This document shows positions 7,547 through 14,836 of a DNA stretch of 15,140 nucleotides, piece by piece (position 1 is the stretch's first letter; the number at the start of each line of letters is the position of its first letter). The position numbers and the translations under genes were made by a program. Source of the stretch: Spirochaetaceae bacterium UBA6089 (lineage in GTDB: Bacteria > Spirochaetota > Spirochaetia > Treponematales > Rectinemataceae); the NCBI GenBank assembly GCA_002435985.1, contig DIXD01000005.1, forward strand, positions 168 to 15,307, given 5' to 3'. Below the pieces are notes generated by a model, which did not search any database, was not told the origin of the DNA, and saw only the letters and a program-made list of their open reading frames with translations.

Positions 7547-9379
7547 ATGTGCGGCATTATCGGGTATACCGGTCCTAGAAAAACATCGAAGATTCTGCTC
7601 GAGGGTTTGAGACGGCTCGAATATCGCGGCTATGATTCGGCCGGCATCGCGGTAGGGAGGCTGAATACCGAGCCGCGCATACAGATCGTCAAATCCGTGG
7701 GCAAGATCGCCGAACTTGCGAAGAAAATTCCGGAGGACATCGACGGAAGCTGGGGGATAGGCCACACCCGCTGGGCCACACACGGCGGCGTCACCGAACT
7801 GAATGCCCATCCTCACACCGATATGTCCGGCAAGATCGCTGTCGTGCACAACGGCATCATCGAGAACTACAAGACTCTGAGGACCATGCTCGAAAAAAAA
7901 GGGGTCGTGTTCAAGAGCGAGACGGACACCGAGGTCATTCCGCAGCTTGTTGCCTCCTACTATAAGGGGGACCTCCTTGCGGCAGTTCTCGCCGCCATTC
8001 AGCACCTCGAAGGCACCTACGGCATCGCATGCATCCACGCCGACGAGCCCGGCCGGATCGTCGGGGCGCGCAACGGAAGCCCACTCATCGCGGGCGTCGG
8101 TAAGGACGAGATGTTCCTTGCCAGCGACATCACCGCGATGGTCACCTACACGAACCGCGTGATCTATCTCAACGACGGCGAGGTGATCGACATCAGACAG
8201 GACAGCTATACGATTACCGACCGCCACTCGAATGCGCTCGACAAAAAAGTGGACGAAGTCAGTTGGGAGCTCGGCACTATCGAAAAAAATGGCTTCGTAC
8301 ACTACATGGAGAAGGAGATCTTCGAACAGCCCGAGTCCATCGCGCGCGCGATGAGCGGGCGCCTCGACGAAGAGAATGCGACCGCCAAGCTTGGAGGCCT
8401 CAACCTCAGCCGCCGCCAGCTCGCCGACGTGCACCGCGTGCGCATCATTGCGGCAGGCACGAGCTGGCACGCCGGCATGACGGGCTCCTACCTCCTCGAG
8501 CAGGTTGCACGCATTCCGTCCCAGGCCGAGCTCGCCAGCGAGCTGCGTTACCGCAACCCCGTGGTCGAGAACGGCTCGCTCTGGTTTGTCGTGAGCCAGT
8601 CCGGAGAGACCGCCGATTCGCTCTACGCCATGCGCGAGGTCCAGCGCAAGGGCGCCACTGTCCTCGGCATCTGCAACGTAGTCGGCTCCACCATTGCGCG
8701 CGAGTCCGACGGCGGTGTCTATGTCCACTCCGGCCCGGAAATCGCCGTGGCGAGCACCAAGGCCTTCACGAGCCAGCTCACGGTGTTCTATCTCTTTACG
8801 CTTCTCATGGCGCGCATGCGGGATATGTCGCGAGAAGAGGGACAGCGCTTTGAGCGCGCCCTCTCGGCGGTGCCCGACATGGTGCGCGACGCCCTCGGGA
8901 AGCGCGATCTCATCCAAGCCATGGCAAAAAAATATTGCCGCGCCAAAGATTTTCTCTACCTCGGGCGGGGTCTTCTATATCCGATCGCCCTCGAGGGAGC
9001 ACTCAAGCTCAAGGAGATATCCTATATTCACGCCGAAGGCTACAGTGCCGGCGAGATGAAGCACGGTCCCATCGCCCTCATAAGCCCGGAGGTGCCAAGC
9101 GTATTCCTCGTCGCCGATGACTATCTCCACGAAAAGACGATCTCCAACATGCGGGAGATCAAGGCAAGAGGCGGCCCCGTCATCGCCGTCGGGGTCGAGG
9201 GCGACAAGGAGGCCATGGCCCTTGCCGACGACTTCATTCCCGTCAAGAAGGCCGATCCGAGGTTCTACCCCTTCAGCATGGTGGTGCCGCTGCAACTCTT
9301 CGCGTATTTCTGTGCACTCGAACTGGGCCGCGACGTCGATCAGCCGCGCAACCTCGCCAAGAGTGTAACGGTAGAATGA
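7547..9379 (+). CDS. glmS: Glutamine--fructose-6-phosphate aminotransferase (isomerising)
   Basis: Makes glucosamine-6-phosphate from fructose-6-phosphate and glutamine, the first step toward UDP-GlcNAc for peptidoglycan. After removal of Met, Cys2 is the glutaminase nucleophile (MCGIIGYTG). The class II glutaminase domain also shows HTRWATHG (73-80), HNGIIEN (101-107) and SETDTE (124-129). Two SIS sugar-isomerase domains follow: GTSWHAG (304-310) and SQSGET (350-355) in the first, EMKHGP with His506 in the second, and the family C-terminal tail DQPRNLAKSVTVE. The 610 residues match the E. coli enzyme (609). AGAGGTG precedes the start. The stop overlaps the next start as ATGA, which puts a cell-wall precursor enzyme at the head of a sugar-sensing operon. 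Confidence 0.98.
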   Translation: MCGIIGYTGPRKTSKILLEGLRRLEYRGYDSAGIAVGRLNTEPRIQIVKSVGKIAELAKKIPEDIDGSWGIGHTRWATHGGVTELNAHPHTDMSGKIAVVHNGIIENYKTLRTMLEKKGVVFKSETDTEVIPQLVASYYKGDLLAAVLAAIQHLEGTYGIACIHADEPGRIVGARNGSPLIAGVGKDEMFLASDITAMVTYTNRVIYLNDGEVIDIRQDSYTITDRHSNALDKKVDEVSWELGTIEKNGFVHYMEKEIFEQPESIARAMSGRLDEENATAKLGGLNLSRRQLADVHRVRIIAAGTSWHAGMTGSYLLEQVARIPSQAELASELRYRNPVVENGSLWFVVSQSGETADSLYAMREVQRKGATVLGICNVVGSTIARESDGGVYVHSGPEIAVASTKAFTSQLTVFYLFTLLMARMRDMSREEGQRFERALSAVPDMVRDALGKRDLIQAMAKKYCRAKDFLYLGRGLLYPIALEGALKLKEISYIHAEGYSAGEMKHGPIALISPEVPSVFLVADDYLHEKTISNMREIKARGGPVIAVGVEGDKEAMALADDFIPVKKADPRFYPFSMVVPLQLFAYFCALELGRDVDQPRNLAKSVTVE

Positions 9380-10395
9380 AACGCGCATCATGGCGGATGC
9401 TCCCCATCGTCGTGTTTGGGATCATTCTGGCTGGGACGTTGGCTATCAACATTTCGCTTGTCAATAGAAGTCGCAATGCTCTGACTTCGACGGTTCTGCG
9501 CAACCCCGTCACGGTGCGGACTGCAAGCTTCCACATTGTGGCGATTCTTCCCGACACACTCGATCCTTTCTATGTCCATCTCATCGAAGGCCTGCGCGAA
9601 GAGTCGGAGAAGCAGAACGCCGCGCTGCAGCTTTTTTACTACACATCGACGGCGATCGGCGAGGTCGGCAGCACTTCGGAAGAGGTGTCGCGGTGGTTCG
9701 AGATCGCCCTGCGCAGCAAGGCCGACGGCATCATTCTTTTTCAGCCTACGGGCATGGATGTGCGGCGGTTTGCGCAGAAGGCCGAGAGCAAGCGTGTTCC
9801 TTTTGTGCCGCTCGCGATGGATGCGCCTCATGCATGGACGCAATCAGGTGTAACCGGTGATTCTTTCAGTCAGGGCAAGGAGGCGGGCACCCTTGTGCTT
9901 GGTTTGCTCGGCACCGTGGTGAGGGTCGGCATTATTCTCTCGTCGGACACATCATTGGGCTATGCCTTCGACGAAGAGCCATTCTATCGGGGCGTGGCAG
10001 AGGGGCTTAAGGCCAGATCAGGTGCCGCGATCGTCGCTGCCGTCCGAGAGGAAGAGAGCATCCTCGGCGGCGAGGACGCCTGTGCGCGCATGCTCATCGA
10101 ACATCCGGACATCAACGCGATTCTCTGTATCGACGCCAAGGCGACCGTCGGTGCCGCCCAGGTCATCATCGACCGCGGCAAGGTTGGACAAATCGTCATC
10201 ATAGGGGCGGACGAAAACTCCGAAGTGAATAGACTCATCGAGAGAGGGGTCGTCCATGCGAGTATCGTCAGGGACGCCACCACGATGGGTCGGGCAGGTA
10301 TATCCCTCATCATCGGCCAGCTGCTGGGTATCCGCGCGCCCGAAAGGATATCGGTAGGCTATCATGTCATCCCTACCCGAGGAGGAACCCCATGA
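9376..10395 (+). CDS. Membrane-anchored periplasmic-binding-protein-like sugar sensor
   Basis: A periplasmic-binding-protein fold of the ribose/galactose type (Peripla_BP_4-like), about residues 52-325, including DPFYVHLIEGLREE (63-76), GIILFQPTG (118-126), an inter-lobe stretch near 185-200 and VIIGADENSEV (274-284). The N-terminus has a single hydrophobic segment (about 9-28) after MKRASWR, with no cysteine lipobox and no obvious cleavage site, so it probably stays anchored in the inner membrane facing the periplasm. Its stop overlaps the histidine kinase start as ATGA, and its own start overlaps glmS. By analogy with XylFII-LytS systems of clostridia it probably binds a sugar and presents it to the kinase rather than serving transport. 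The ligand is unknown. An alternative is an ordinary transporter-binding protein with an uncleaved signal. Confidence 0.85.
   Translation: MKRASWRMLPIVVFGIILAGTLAINISLVNRSRNALTSTVLRNPVTVRTASFHIVAILPDTLDPFYVHLIEGLREESEKQNAALQLFYYTSTAIGEVGSTSEEVSRWFEIALRSKADGIILFQPTGMDVRRFAQKAESKRVPFVPLAMDAPHAWTQSGVTGDSFSQGKEAGTLVLGLLGTVVRVGIILSSDTSLGYAFDEEPFYRGVAEGLKARSGAAIVAAVREEESILGGEDACARMLIEHPDINAILCIDAKATVGAAQVIIDRGKVGQIVIIGADENSEVNRLIERGVVHASIVRDATTMGRAGISLIIGQLLGIRAPERISVGYHVIPTRGGTP
10379..10385 (+). promoter_or_regulatory. Shine-Dalgarno of the histidine kinase gene
   Basis: GAGGAGG sits inside the last codons of the binding-protein gene, six bases before the ATG at 10392. It is the strongest ribosome binding site in the chain and confirms that start. 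Confidence 0.8.
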
Positions 10396-11909
10396 GCGTG
10401 CCCTCTTCCCTTGTGCGCCGCTTAAAGCATATGCGTCGCGGAAGACTTCGCAACCGGATCATCGCCAATTCGGTCGTGATCCTCCTCGTTCTCGTCATCG
10501 CCACTTCCTACACCGCCTTTGCCTCTTTCGACCTGGCGCGCTCGGTCGAGCTTCTGTTCCGCAATTCCATATCGATGGAGGAGCTGCGGTCGACACTGAG
10601 GGAGACGCAGCAGAACCTAACTGGCTATCTCAGCGCAAAGAACTCCGAATCGCTCAAAGAATTTATCCGTACATCGACCATGCTGAGGGGCATGACCTTG
10701 AAACTGAACCGGGAGAATAAGGTCGACGATGTGTTTCTGCTCGAGAAGGATTTGGCCTTCCTCATTGACAGCTACCTTACGAGCGCCGAGGGGGCGGTCC
10801 AGGCAAAGCGCGGCCGAGACGTCACAGGCTATGTCAGCCTCTACGAAGATGCACGGGAGACGGCCTCGCTCATCGAATTTCTGAGCGCTACGATGGACAG
10901 TATTCATCTGGGCCAGTCGCTCAAAGGCTTTTCTTCCTATAGAGCGAATATAAATCTCGCCCTCGTATCCAACGCCGTGCTGCTCGTCGCGGCGTTCTTG
11001 TTCTCGATTGCCCTCATCGGGCGTTACTCGTACACGATCACCGAGCCTTTGGCGCGCCTCTCCGTCGCTGCCGACGCAGTCGGAAGAGGAGAGTACGATC
11101 ACCCCTTGCCACCCTATGAGCGCGAGGACGAGATTCGCACCCTCCACGACGCTTTTGTGAACATGCAGGACAGCGTCCAGAAGGCCTTTGTGGAGCTGAC
11201 GCGCAAGGCAGAGCTCGAGCGTTCCCTCATGGAGGAGCGCATGCGCGTGCTCACTTACCAGCACCGTCTCAAAGATGCAGAGCTCCTTGCGCTCCAGACG
11301 CAAATAAACCCCCACTTTCTGTACAATACACTAGCGGCCGGCTGGCAGCTCGCGCTCACCGAGGGCAACGAAAAAATCGCAGAATTCCTCGAGAAGCTTG
11401 CGGCCTTCATTCGCTATTCCCTCAAACCTTCGACCCGCTTCGTCCTCGTCTCGGAAGAGATCGAGTGCGTCCGTCAGTACATCTGGCTTCTGAAGCTGCG
11501 CTTCGGCGAGCGTTTCAGGTTCAGGCTCGAGGTACAGGACGAGGCGCTCGCCTATGAGACACCGGCCCTGGTCCTCCAGCCCCTCGTGGAAAATGCCGTC
11601 GTGCACGGGCTTAAAGACCTCGAGGAGGGTGGAGATGTCATCGTTTCGGCGAGGCTGGACGGAGATACATTGAGGCTCTCGGTGAGCGATTCCGGCCGAG
11701 GCATGAGGAAGGAGGACATCGAAACCGCGCTTGCCGCCGCCGACCCTGAGGATACGACGCCCCAGCATGGCATCGGCCTTCACAATGTGATCCGGCGCGT
11801 CTCCCTCGCGACGGGTGGTACAGGCAAGGTCGAGATCGAGAGCGAGCCTGGCCATGGCGCGCGCATCACTATCATTTTGCAGACAGGCAGGCAGGGGGCA
11901 CGCATATGA
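10392..11909 (+). CDS. YesM/LytS-type sensor histidine kinase
   Basis: Membrane sensor kinase predicted to phosphorylate the next-encoded regulator. Order: short basic cytoplasmic N-terminus, TM1 (about 24-46), a helical periplasmic region of about 140 residues, TM2 (about 187-210), HAMP (about 211-263), a coiled linker, then a His_kinase domain with QTQINPHFLYN (302-312; phospho-acceptor His308), the N box LQPLVENAVVHGL (395-407; Asn401), DSGRGM (433-438) and GIGLHN (460-465). This is the histidine kinase subfamily that pairs with AraC-type (YesN) regulators. The small periplasmic region has no recognisable ligand-binding fold, which fits sensing through the anchored binding protein encoded just upstream. 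The gene overlaps both neighbours by ATGA. Confidence 0.95.
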   Translation: MSVPSSLVRRLKHMRRGRLRNRIIANSVVILLVLVIATSYTAFASFDLARSVELLFRNSISMEELRSTLRETQQNLTGYLSAKNSESLKEFIRTSTMLRGMTLKLNRENKVDDVFLLEKDLAFLIDSYLTSAEGAVQAKRGRDVTGYVSLYEDARETASLIEFLSATMDSIHLGQSLKGFSSYRANINLALVSNAVLLVAAFLFSIALIGRYSYTITEPLARLSVAADAVGRGEYDHPLPPYEREDEIRTLHDAFVNMQDSVQKAFVELTRKAELERSLMEERMRVLTYQHRLKDAELLALQTQINPHFLYNTLAAGWQLALTEGNEKIAEFLEKLAAFIRYSLKPSTRFVLVSEEIECVRQYIWLLKLRFGERFRFRLEVQDEALAYETPALVLQPLVENAVVHGLKDLEEGGDVIVSARLDGDTLRLSVSDSGRGMRKEDIETALAAADPEDTTPQHGIGLHNVIRRVSLATGGTGKVEIESEPGHGARITIILQTGRQGARI

Positions 11910-13522
11910 GACGAGTGCTCATCGTCGACGACGAATTGCCGATCATCAACGGCTTGTCCTTCCTGTTCAAACGCTATTTTCAAGCCGACTACAGTGTCGT
12001 CGGTACTGCGCGTTCAGGGCGAGAAGCCATAGAGAAGAGCATGGCTCTTGCGCCCGAAATTATCCTCATGGATGTCCAGATGCCAGGCATCTCTGGCCTC
12101 GAGGTGATTCGAGAGCTTTCGCATGAGGGCGGTGCCAAGGCCTTTATCCTCGTGACGGCGTACGAACGCTTCGATATCGCGCGTGAAGCGCTGAGCATGG
12201 GTGTCTGCGATTATCTTCTCAAGCCGGTTTCCAGAGAGCGGCTTGACGTTGCTTTACGGACGGCTTCTGCCTACCTCGACCGCGTGCAGATGCTCAACGA
12301 ACGGGAACTTGAATTCAAAGATCGCGAGCAGCGGCTGGTACCCTTCGTCCGGACGGCTTTTTTCGTCATGGCGCGCCAAAAGAGAGGACAGACTTCTGCA
12401 GCGGCATCCTCGGACATTGCGCTCTTCAGAGAGATGCTGCAGCTGCCGAGTGAGACGGGAATCATGGGCATTGCCGGGTTTTGGCCTTCCGATGGGAATG
12501 TGTCCGCTGCCTATGAGCGCTTCTGTTCCGTGCTCCAATACAGAACATTGGCGTTCGCAGGCCAACTAGAGGATATGCGGTACTGCGCCTGGTTTCTGCC
12601 GATAAAGAAGGAGACCGACACATCCCAGGAGCTCGGCGCGTTCCTCGGTGTACTACAGGGTGCCTTTTCTGCCCAACTTGCCACGGGGGAAATGCAGCTC
12701 TCCTATGGCCAACCAGAAAAACTCGATGCACTGTGGCGCTCGTGGGAGCAGACCATCACACGGTATGCCATTTCTCATTCGACTGAGGAGCGCTTTTTCG
12801 CGGAGGAGCTTCATCGGGAGCAGGAGAGCGAGGAGCGCGCCGTCAACCCCCTCGATTCTCAGTTCTATGACGAAATCACCAAAGGCCACGTTGCCTTGGC
12901 GGGGCAAGCCCTCGAGAGGCTTCTCCAGTCGCTCGACCAGCAAGGCCAGCTACAGCAAGGCCCGCTACAGCGCGATTCTTTCTATAGAATAATCGCGGCG
13001 CTCTCCTTTGCGGCATCCAAACTTGCAGGTGGCGGCGTGCTCTCCGAGAAGGGCTATAGGGAATTCATGGATTTCAGCGATGTCGAGAGGCTATGGAGCG
13101 ATGGCGCGCTCAAGCTCTTTGCATCGCGGGTACGGGCTAGATTTCAGATGCTGCAGGAAAAGGCCGCAACGGCGGGCGCCCACTCTCCCTTTGTCGTGCG
13201 AGCGTTGCAATATATAGAAAATCACTATCAGGAGCAGATCACACTGGAGAGTGCGGCGGAGGCCATCGGCATCTCGGCGGGCCATCTTACTCGGCTTATG
13301 TCCGATGAGTTGAAACGGGGTTTTGCACGCACCTTGATCGACTACCGCATGCAGAAGGCCAAGGAACTCCTCAAGAACCCCAATGTCTCGATCCGCGAAG
13401 TCTCGCAGCGCTGCGGGTACCCCGACGCGAACTACTTTGCCCGCCTGTTCCGCCGCCAGACAGGACAAACGCCGCGAGAATACGCGGCGCGCATGGAAAA
13501 GGGAGAGAACTGGGATGCGTAA
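11906..13522 (+). CDS. AraC-family response regulator (YesN type)
   Basis: Transcription regulator with an N-terminal receiver (about 1-120: acidic Asp8/Asp9, phospho-acceptor Asp56 in LMDVQMP, Thr84, Lys106), a long central region without a recognised domain (about 125-430) and a C-terminal AraC-type double helix-turn-helix (about 435-535: ESAAEAIGISAGHLTRL, then IREVSQRCGYPDANYFARLF). At 538 residues it has the size of YesN-like regulators. It is probably phosphorylated by the adjacent kinase and activates sugar-uptake genes, perhaps xylF and the ChvE-like gene downstream. The start overlaps the kinase stop as ATGA, with AGGGGG upstream. The central region holds a five-residue tandem duplication at 345-354. 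Confidence 0.95.
   Translation: MRRVLIVDDELPIINGLSFLFKRYFQADYSVVGTARSGREAIEKSMALAPEIILMDVQMPGISGLEVIRELSHEGGAKAFILVTAYERFDIAREALSMGVCDYLLKPVSRERLDVALRTASAYLDRVQMLNERELEFKDREQRLVPFVRTAFFVMARQKRGQTSAAASSDIALFREMLQLPSETGIMGIAGFWPSDGNVSAAYERFCSVLQYRTLAFAGQLEDMRYCAWFLPIKKETDTSQELGAFLGVLQGAFSAQLATGEMQLSYGQPEKLDALWRSWEQTITRYAISHSTEERFFAEELHREQESEERAVNPLDSQFYDEITKGHVALAGQALERLLQSLDQQGQLQQGPLQRDSFYRIIAALSFAASKLAGGGVLSEKGYREFMDFSDVERLWSDGALKLFASRVRARFQMLQEKAATAGAHSPFVVRALQYIENHYQEQITLESAAEAIGISAGHLTRLMSDELKRGFARTLIDYRMQKAKELLKNPNVSIREVSQRCGYPDANYFARLFRRQTGQTPREYAARMEKGENWDA
12938..12971 (+). repeat. 15-bp tandem repeat inside the response regulator gene
   Basis: CAGCAAGGCCAGCTA at 12938-12952 is followed directly by CAGCAAGGCCCGCTA at 12953-12967 (one mismatch) and four bases of a third unit. 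In frame it encodes QQGQL-QQGPL-Q from residue 345, in the central region between receiver and DNA-binding domain. The repeat unit is a whole number of codons, so gain or loss would keep the frame. Confidence 0.9.
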
Positions 13523-14579
13523 AATGGATCTACGCATAAGAAACATGCGACGTTTCATTGTAGTGGCAGTGTGCGTTGTCTGTGCATCGGCGAATCTCGG
13601 ACTGTCCTCGTGCAGCAAGTCGAAAACACCGGCCGCCGACAGATCTCCAATGATAGGTCTTGCGCTCGACTCTCTTGTCGTGGAACGCTGGCGCCGCGAT
13701 GTCGACAGTTTTACCAAGGCTGCCCACGACCTCGGGGCCGAAGTCGTCCTCCGCGTTGCGAATCAGGATGCGAACACGCAAATCGCCCAGGTGAGGGAAC
13801 TTCTAAACCAGGGCATCGACGTGCTCGTCATCATCCCCAACGATGCGGAAAAACTCTCTGATATCTGTCGGGAGGCTAAGCGCAAAGGTATACCGGTGAT
13901 GAGCTATGACCGTCTTGTGCACAACGCCAATGTCGATGTCTACATCTCGTTCGATAATGAAAAAGTGGGGAGCCTCCAGGCGCAGGCCCTCACTGAGGTG
14001 GTCCCCGAAGGAAACTATGTCATCATCAATGGTGCGATCACCGACAACAACGCTTACATGATCAACAAAGGCTTTCATGCCGTACTCGATCCTCTCATTG
14101 CAGCGGGGAAAATACATCTTCTCGAAGAGATCTGGCCGAGCGATTGGATGAGCGACGAAGTGCGCACGCGCTTTGAGGCGTTGGTCAAATCGGGGCAGAA
14201 GATCGACGCCGTGCCCTGCGGGAACGACATGTTCGCCGAGACCGTCATCTCGGTGCTTTCGGAGAACCGTATGGTCGGCAAGACCAAGGTGACCGGCCAG
14301 GATGCCGAGCTCGCTGCCTGTCAGCGCATCGCGGAGGGCAGCCAGTTTGCGACTATCTACAAGCCTATCGACGCGCTTGCGCTCAAGGCGGCAGGCTTCG
14401 CCGTCATGATGGCCCACGGAGAGAAGATCGATTACGACAACAAAATAGACGATGGTCGCTATAAGGTGCCTTACATCGCGCTCGAACCGATCCTTGTCAC
14501 CGCCCAAACCTTGGAGTCCACGGTCATCAAGGATGCGTTTCATACGCGCGAAGACGTCTACCGCAATGTGAAGCGCTGA
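13515..14579 (+). CDS. xylF: XylF-like sugar-binding lipoprotein (ABC transporter)
   Basis: Periplasmic binding protein for a pentose-type sugar, lipid-anchored to the membrane. Numbered from the ATG at 13515, it has a signal segment with lipobox LSSC and acceptor Cys33. The mature part follows E. coli XylF closely as I remember it: VVERWRRD (55-62), SYDRLVHNANVDVYISFDNEK (within 130-150), TDNNAY (176-181), GQDAEL (261-266), YKP (282-284) and TVIKDAFH near the end. The start has GGGAG upstream and overlaps the regulator stop by eight bases; an ATG at 13545 has no ribosome binding site, and reading further upstream would enter the regulator gene in another frame. The gene belongs to the sensor operon. 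Xylose as ligand is likely but unproven, because one pocket position differs from E. coli. Confidence 0.9.
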   Translation: MRKMDLRIRNMRRFIVVAVCVVCASANLGLSSCSKSKTPAADRSPMIGLALDSLVVERWRRDVDSFTKAAHDLGAEVVLRVANQDANTQIAQVRELLNQGIDVLVIIPNDAEKLSDICREAKRKGIPVMSYDRLVHNANVDVYISFDNEKVGSLQAQALTEVVPEGNYVIINGAITDNNAYMINKGFHAVLDPLIAAGKIHLLEEIWPSDWMSDEVRTRFEALVKSGQKIDAVPCGNDMFAETVISVLSENRMVGKTKVTGQDAELAACQRIAEGSQFATIYKPIDALALKAAGFAVMMAHGEKIDYDNKIDDGRYKVPYIALEPILVTAQTLESTVIKDAFHTREDVYRNVKR

Positions 14580-14601
14580 GCGAAGAGCGAAGAGCGAAGA
14601 G
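14578..14601 (+). repeat. 7-bp tandem repeat at the end of xylF
   Basis: GAGCGAA is repeated three times in a row plus a partial GAG, starting within the xylF stop codon (TGA at 14577-14579). It is a simple-sequence tract just outside the coding region; no function is evident. Confidence 0.85.
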
Positions 14602-14639
14602 TCTCCGGGCTGTTCTGAGTCCTTCCTCTCTGGATATTT

Positions 14640-14668
14640 TTGATGATTATTGTTCGAAAAGTGCTAAT
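14640..14668 (+). promoter_or_regulatory. Possible promoter for the ChvE-like gene
   Basis: TTGATG (14640-14645), a 17-base spacer and GCTAAT (14663-14668), each a 4/6 match to consensus. It lies in the 257-base gap between xylF and the next binding-protein gene, where a separate promoter is expected. An inverted repeat, TGCCGG at 14675-14680 and CCGGCA at 14703-14708 (22-base loop), lies just downstream and could be an operator or leader hairpin. The rest of the gap before 14761 shows no other gene or convincing terminator. Confidence 0.35.
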
Positions 14669-14760
14669 CCCTCGTGCCGGGCATTCCGAAATGTGCAATT
14701 CGCCGGCATTTATCACTTCATTCCTGATGTGCGATTGAAAAAAAGGGTGGAAACTAATAG

Positions 14761-14823
14761 ATGGTGCATGTTGCCGTGTGGGAACAGGCGCCGAAGCCGC
14801 CGGTTGGCGGCAACAGATCATAA
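14761..14823 (+). CDS. Possible 20-codon leader ORF before the ChvE-like gene
   Basis: ATG at 14761 opens a 20-codon frame (MVHVAVWEQ, then PKPPVGG) ending in TAA at 14821-14823. GGGTGG lies ten bases before the ATG. The stop is fused to the Shine-Dalgarno of the next gene (TAAAGGAGG), 13 bases before that gene's ATG, which is a geometry suited to coupling or reinitiation. It encodes Pro-Pro, a known pausing motif, within a stable hairpin. It is too short to prove by codon use and could be chance. Confidence 0.3.
   Translation: MVHVAVWEQAPKPPVGGNRS
14796..14811 (+). other. GC-rich hairpin just upstream of the ChvE-like gene
   Basis: GCCGCC (14796-14801), loop GGTT, GGCGGC (14806-14811) form a perfect six-pair stem. 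An alternative partner exists: TTGCCG at 14771-14776 can pair with CGGCAA at 14808-14813, so two exclusive structures are possible. No T-run follows, so it is not a standard terminator. It ends 11 bases before the Shine-Dalgarno. Confidence 0.5.
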
Positions 14824-14836
14824 AGGAGGAATCCTG

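Noticed and set aside
7430..8917. 495-codon open frame on the minus strand opposite glmS
   Set aside because: It lies wholly against the intact glmS gene and reads as low-complexity His/Asp/Ala-rich protein with no motif, as expected from GC-biased codon use on the opposite strand.
13383..13514. Longer XylF reading frame starting inside the response regulator
   Set aside because: The extra 44 codons overlap the conserved helix-turn-helix of the regulator in another frame, and only the ATG at 13515 gives a proper signal peptide position and ribosome binding site.
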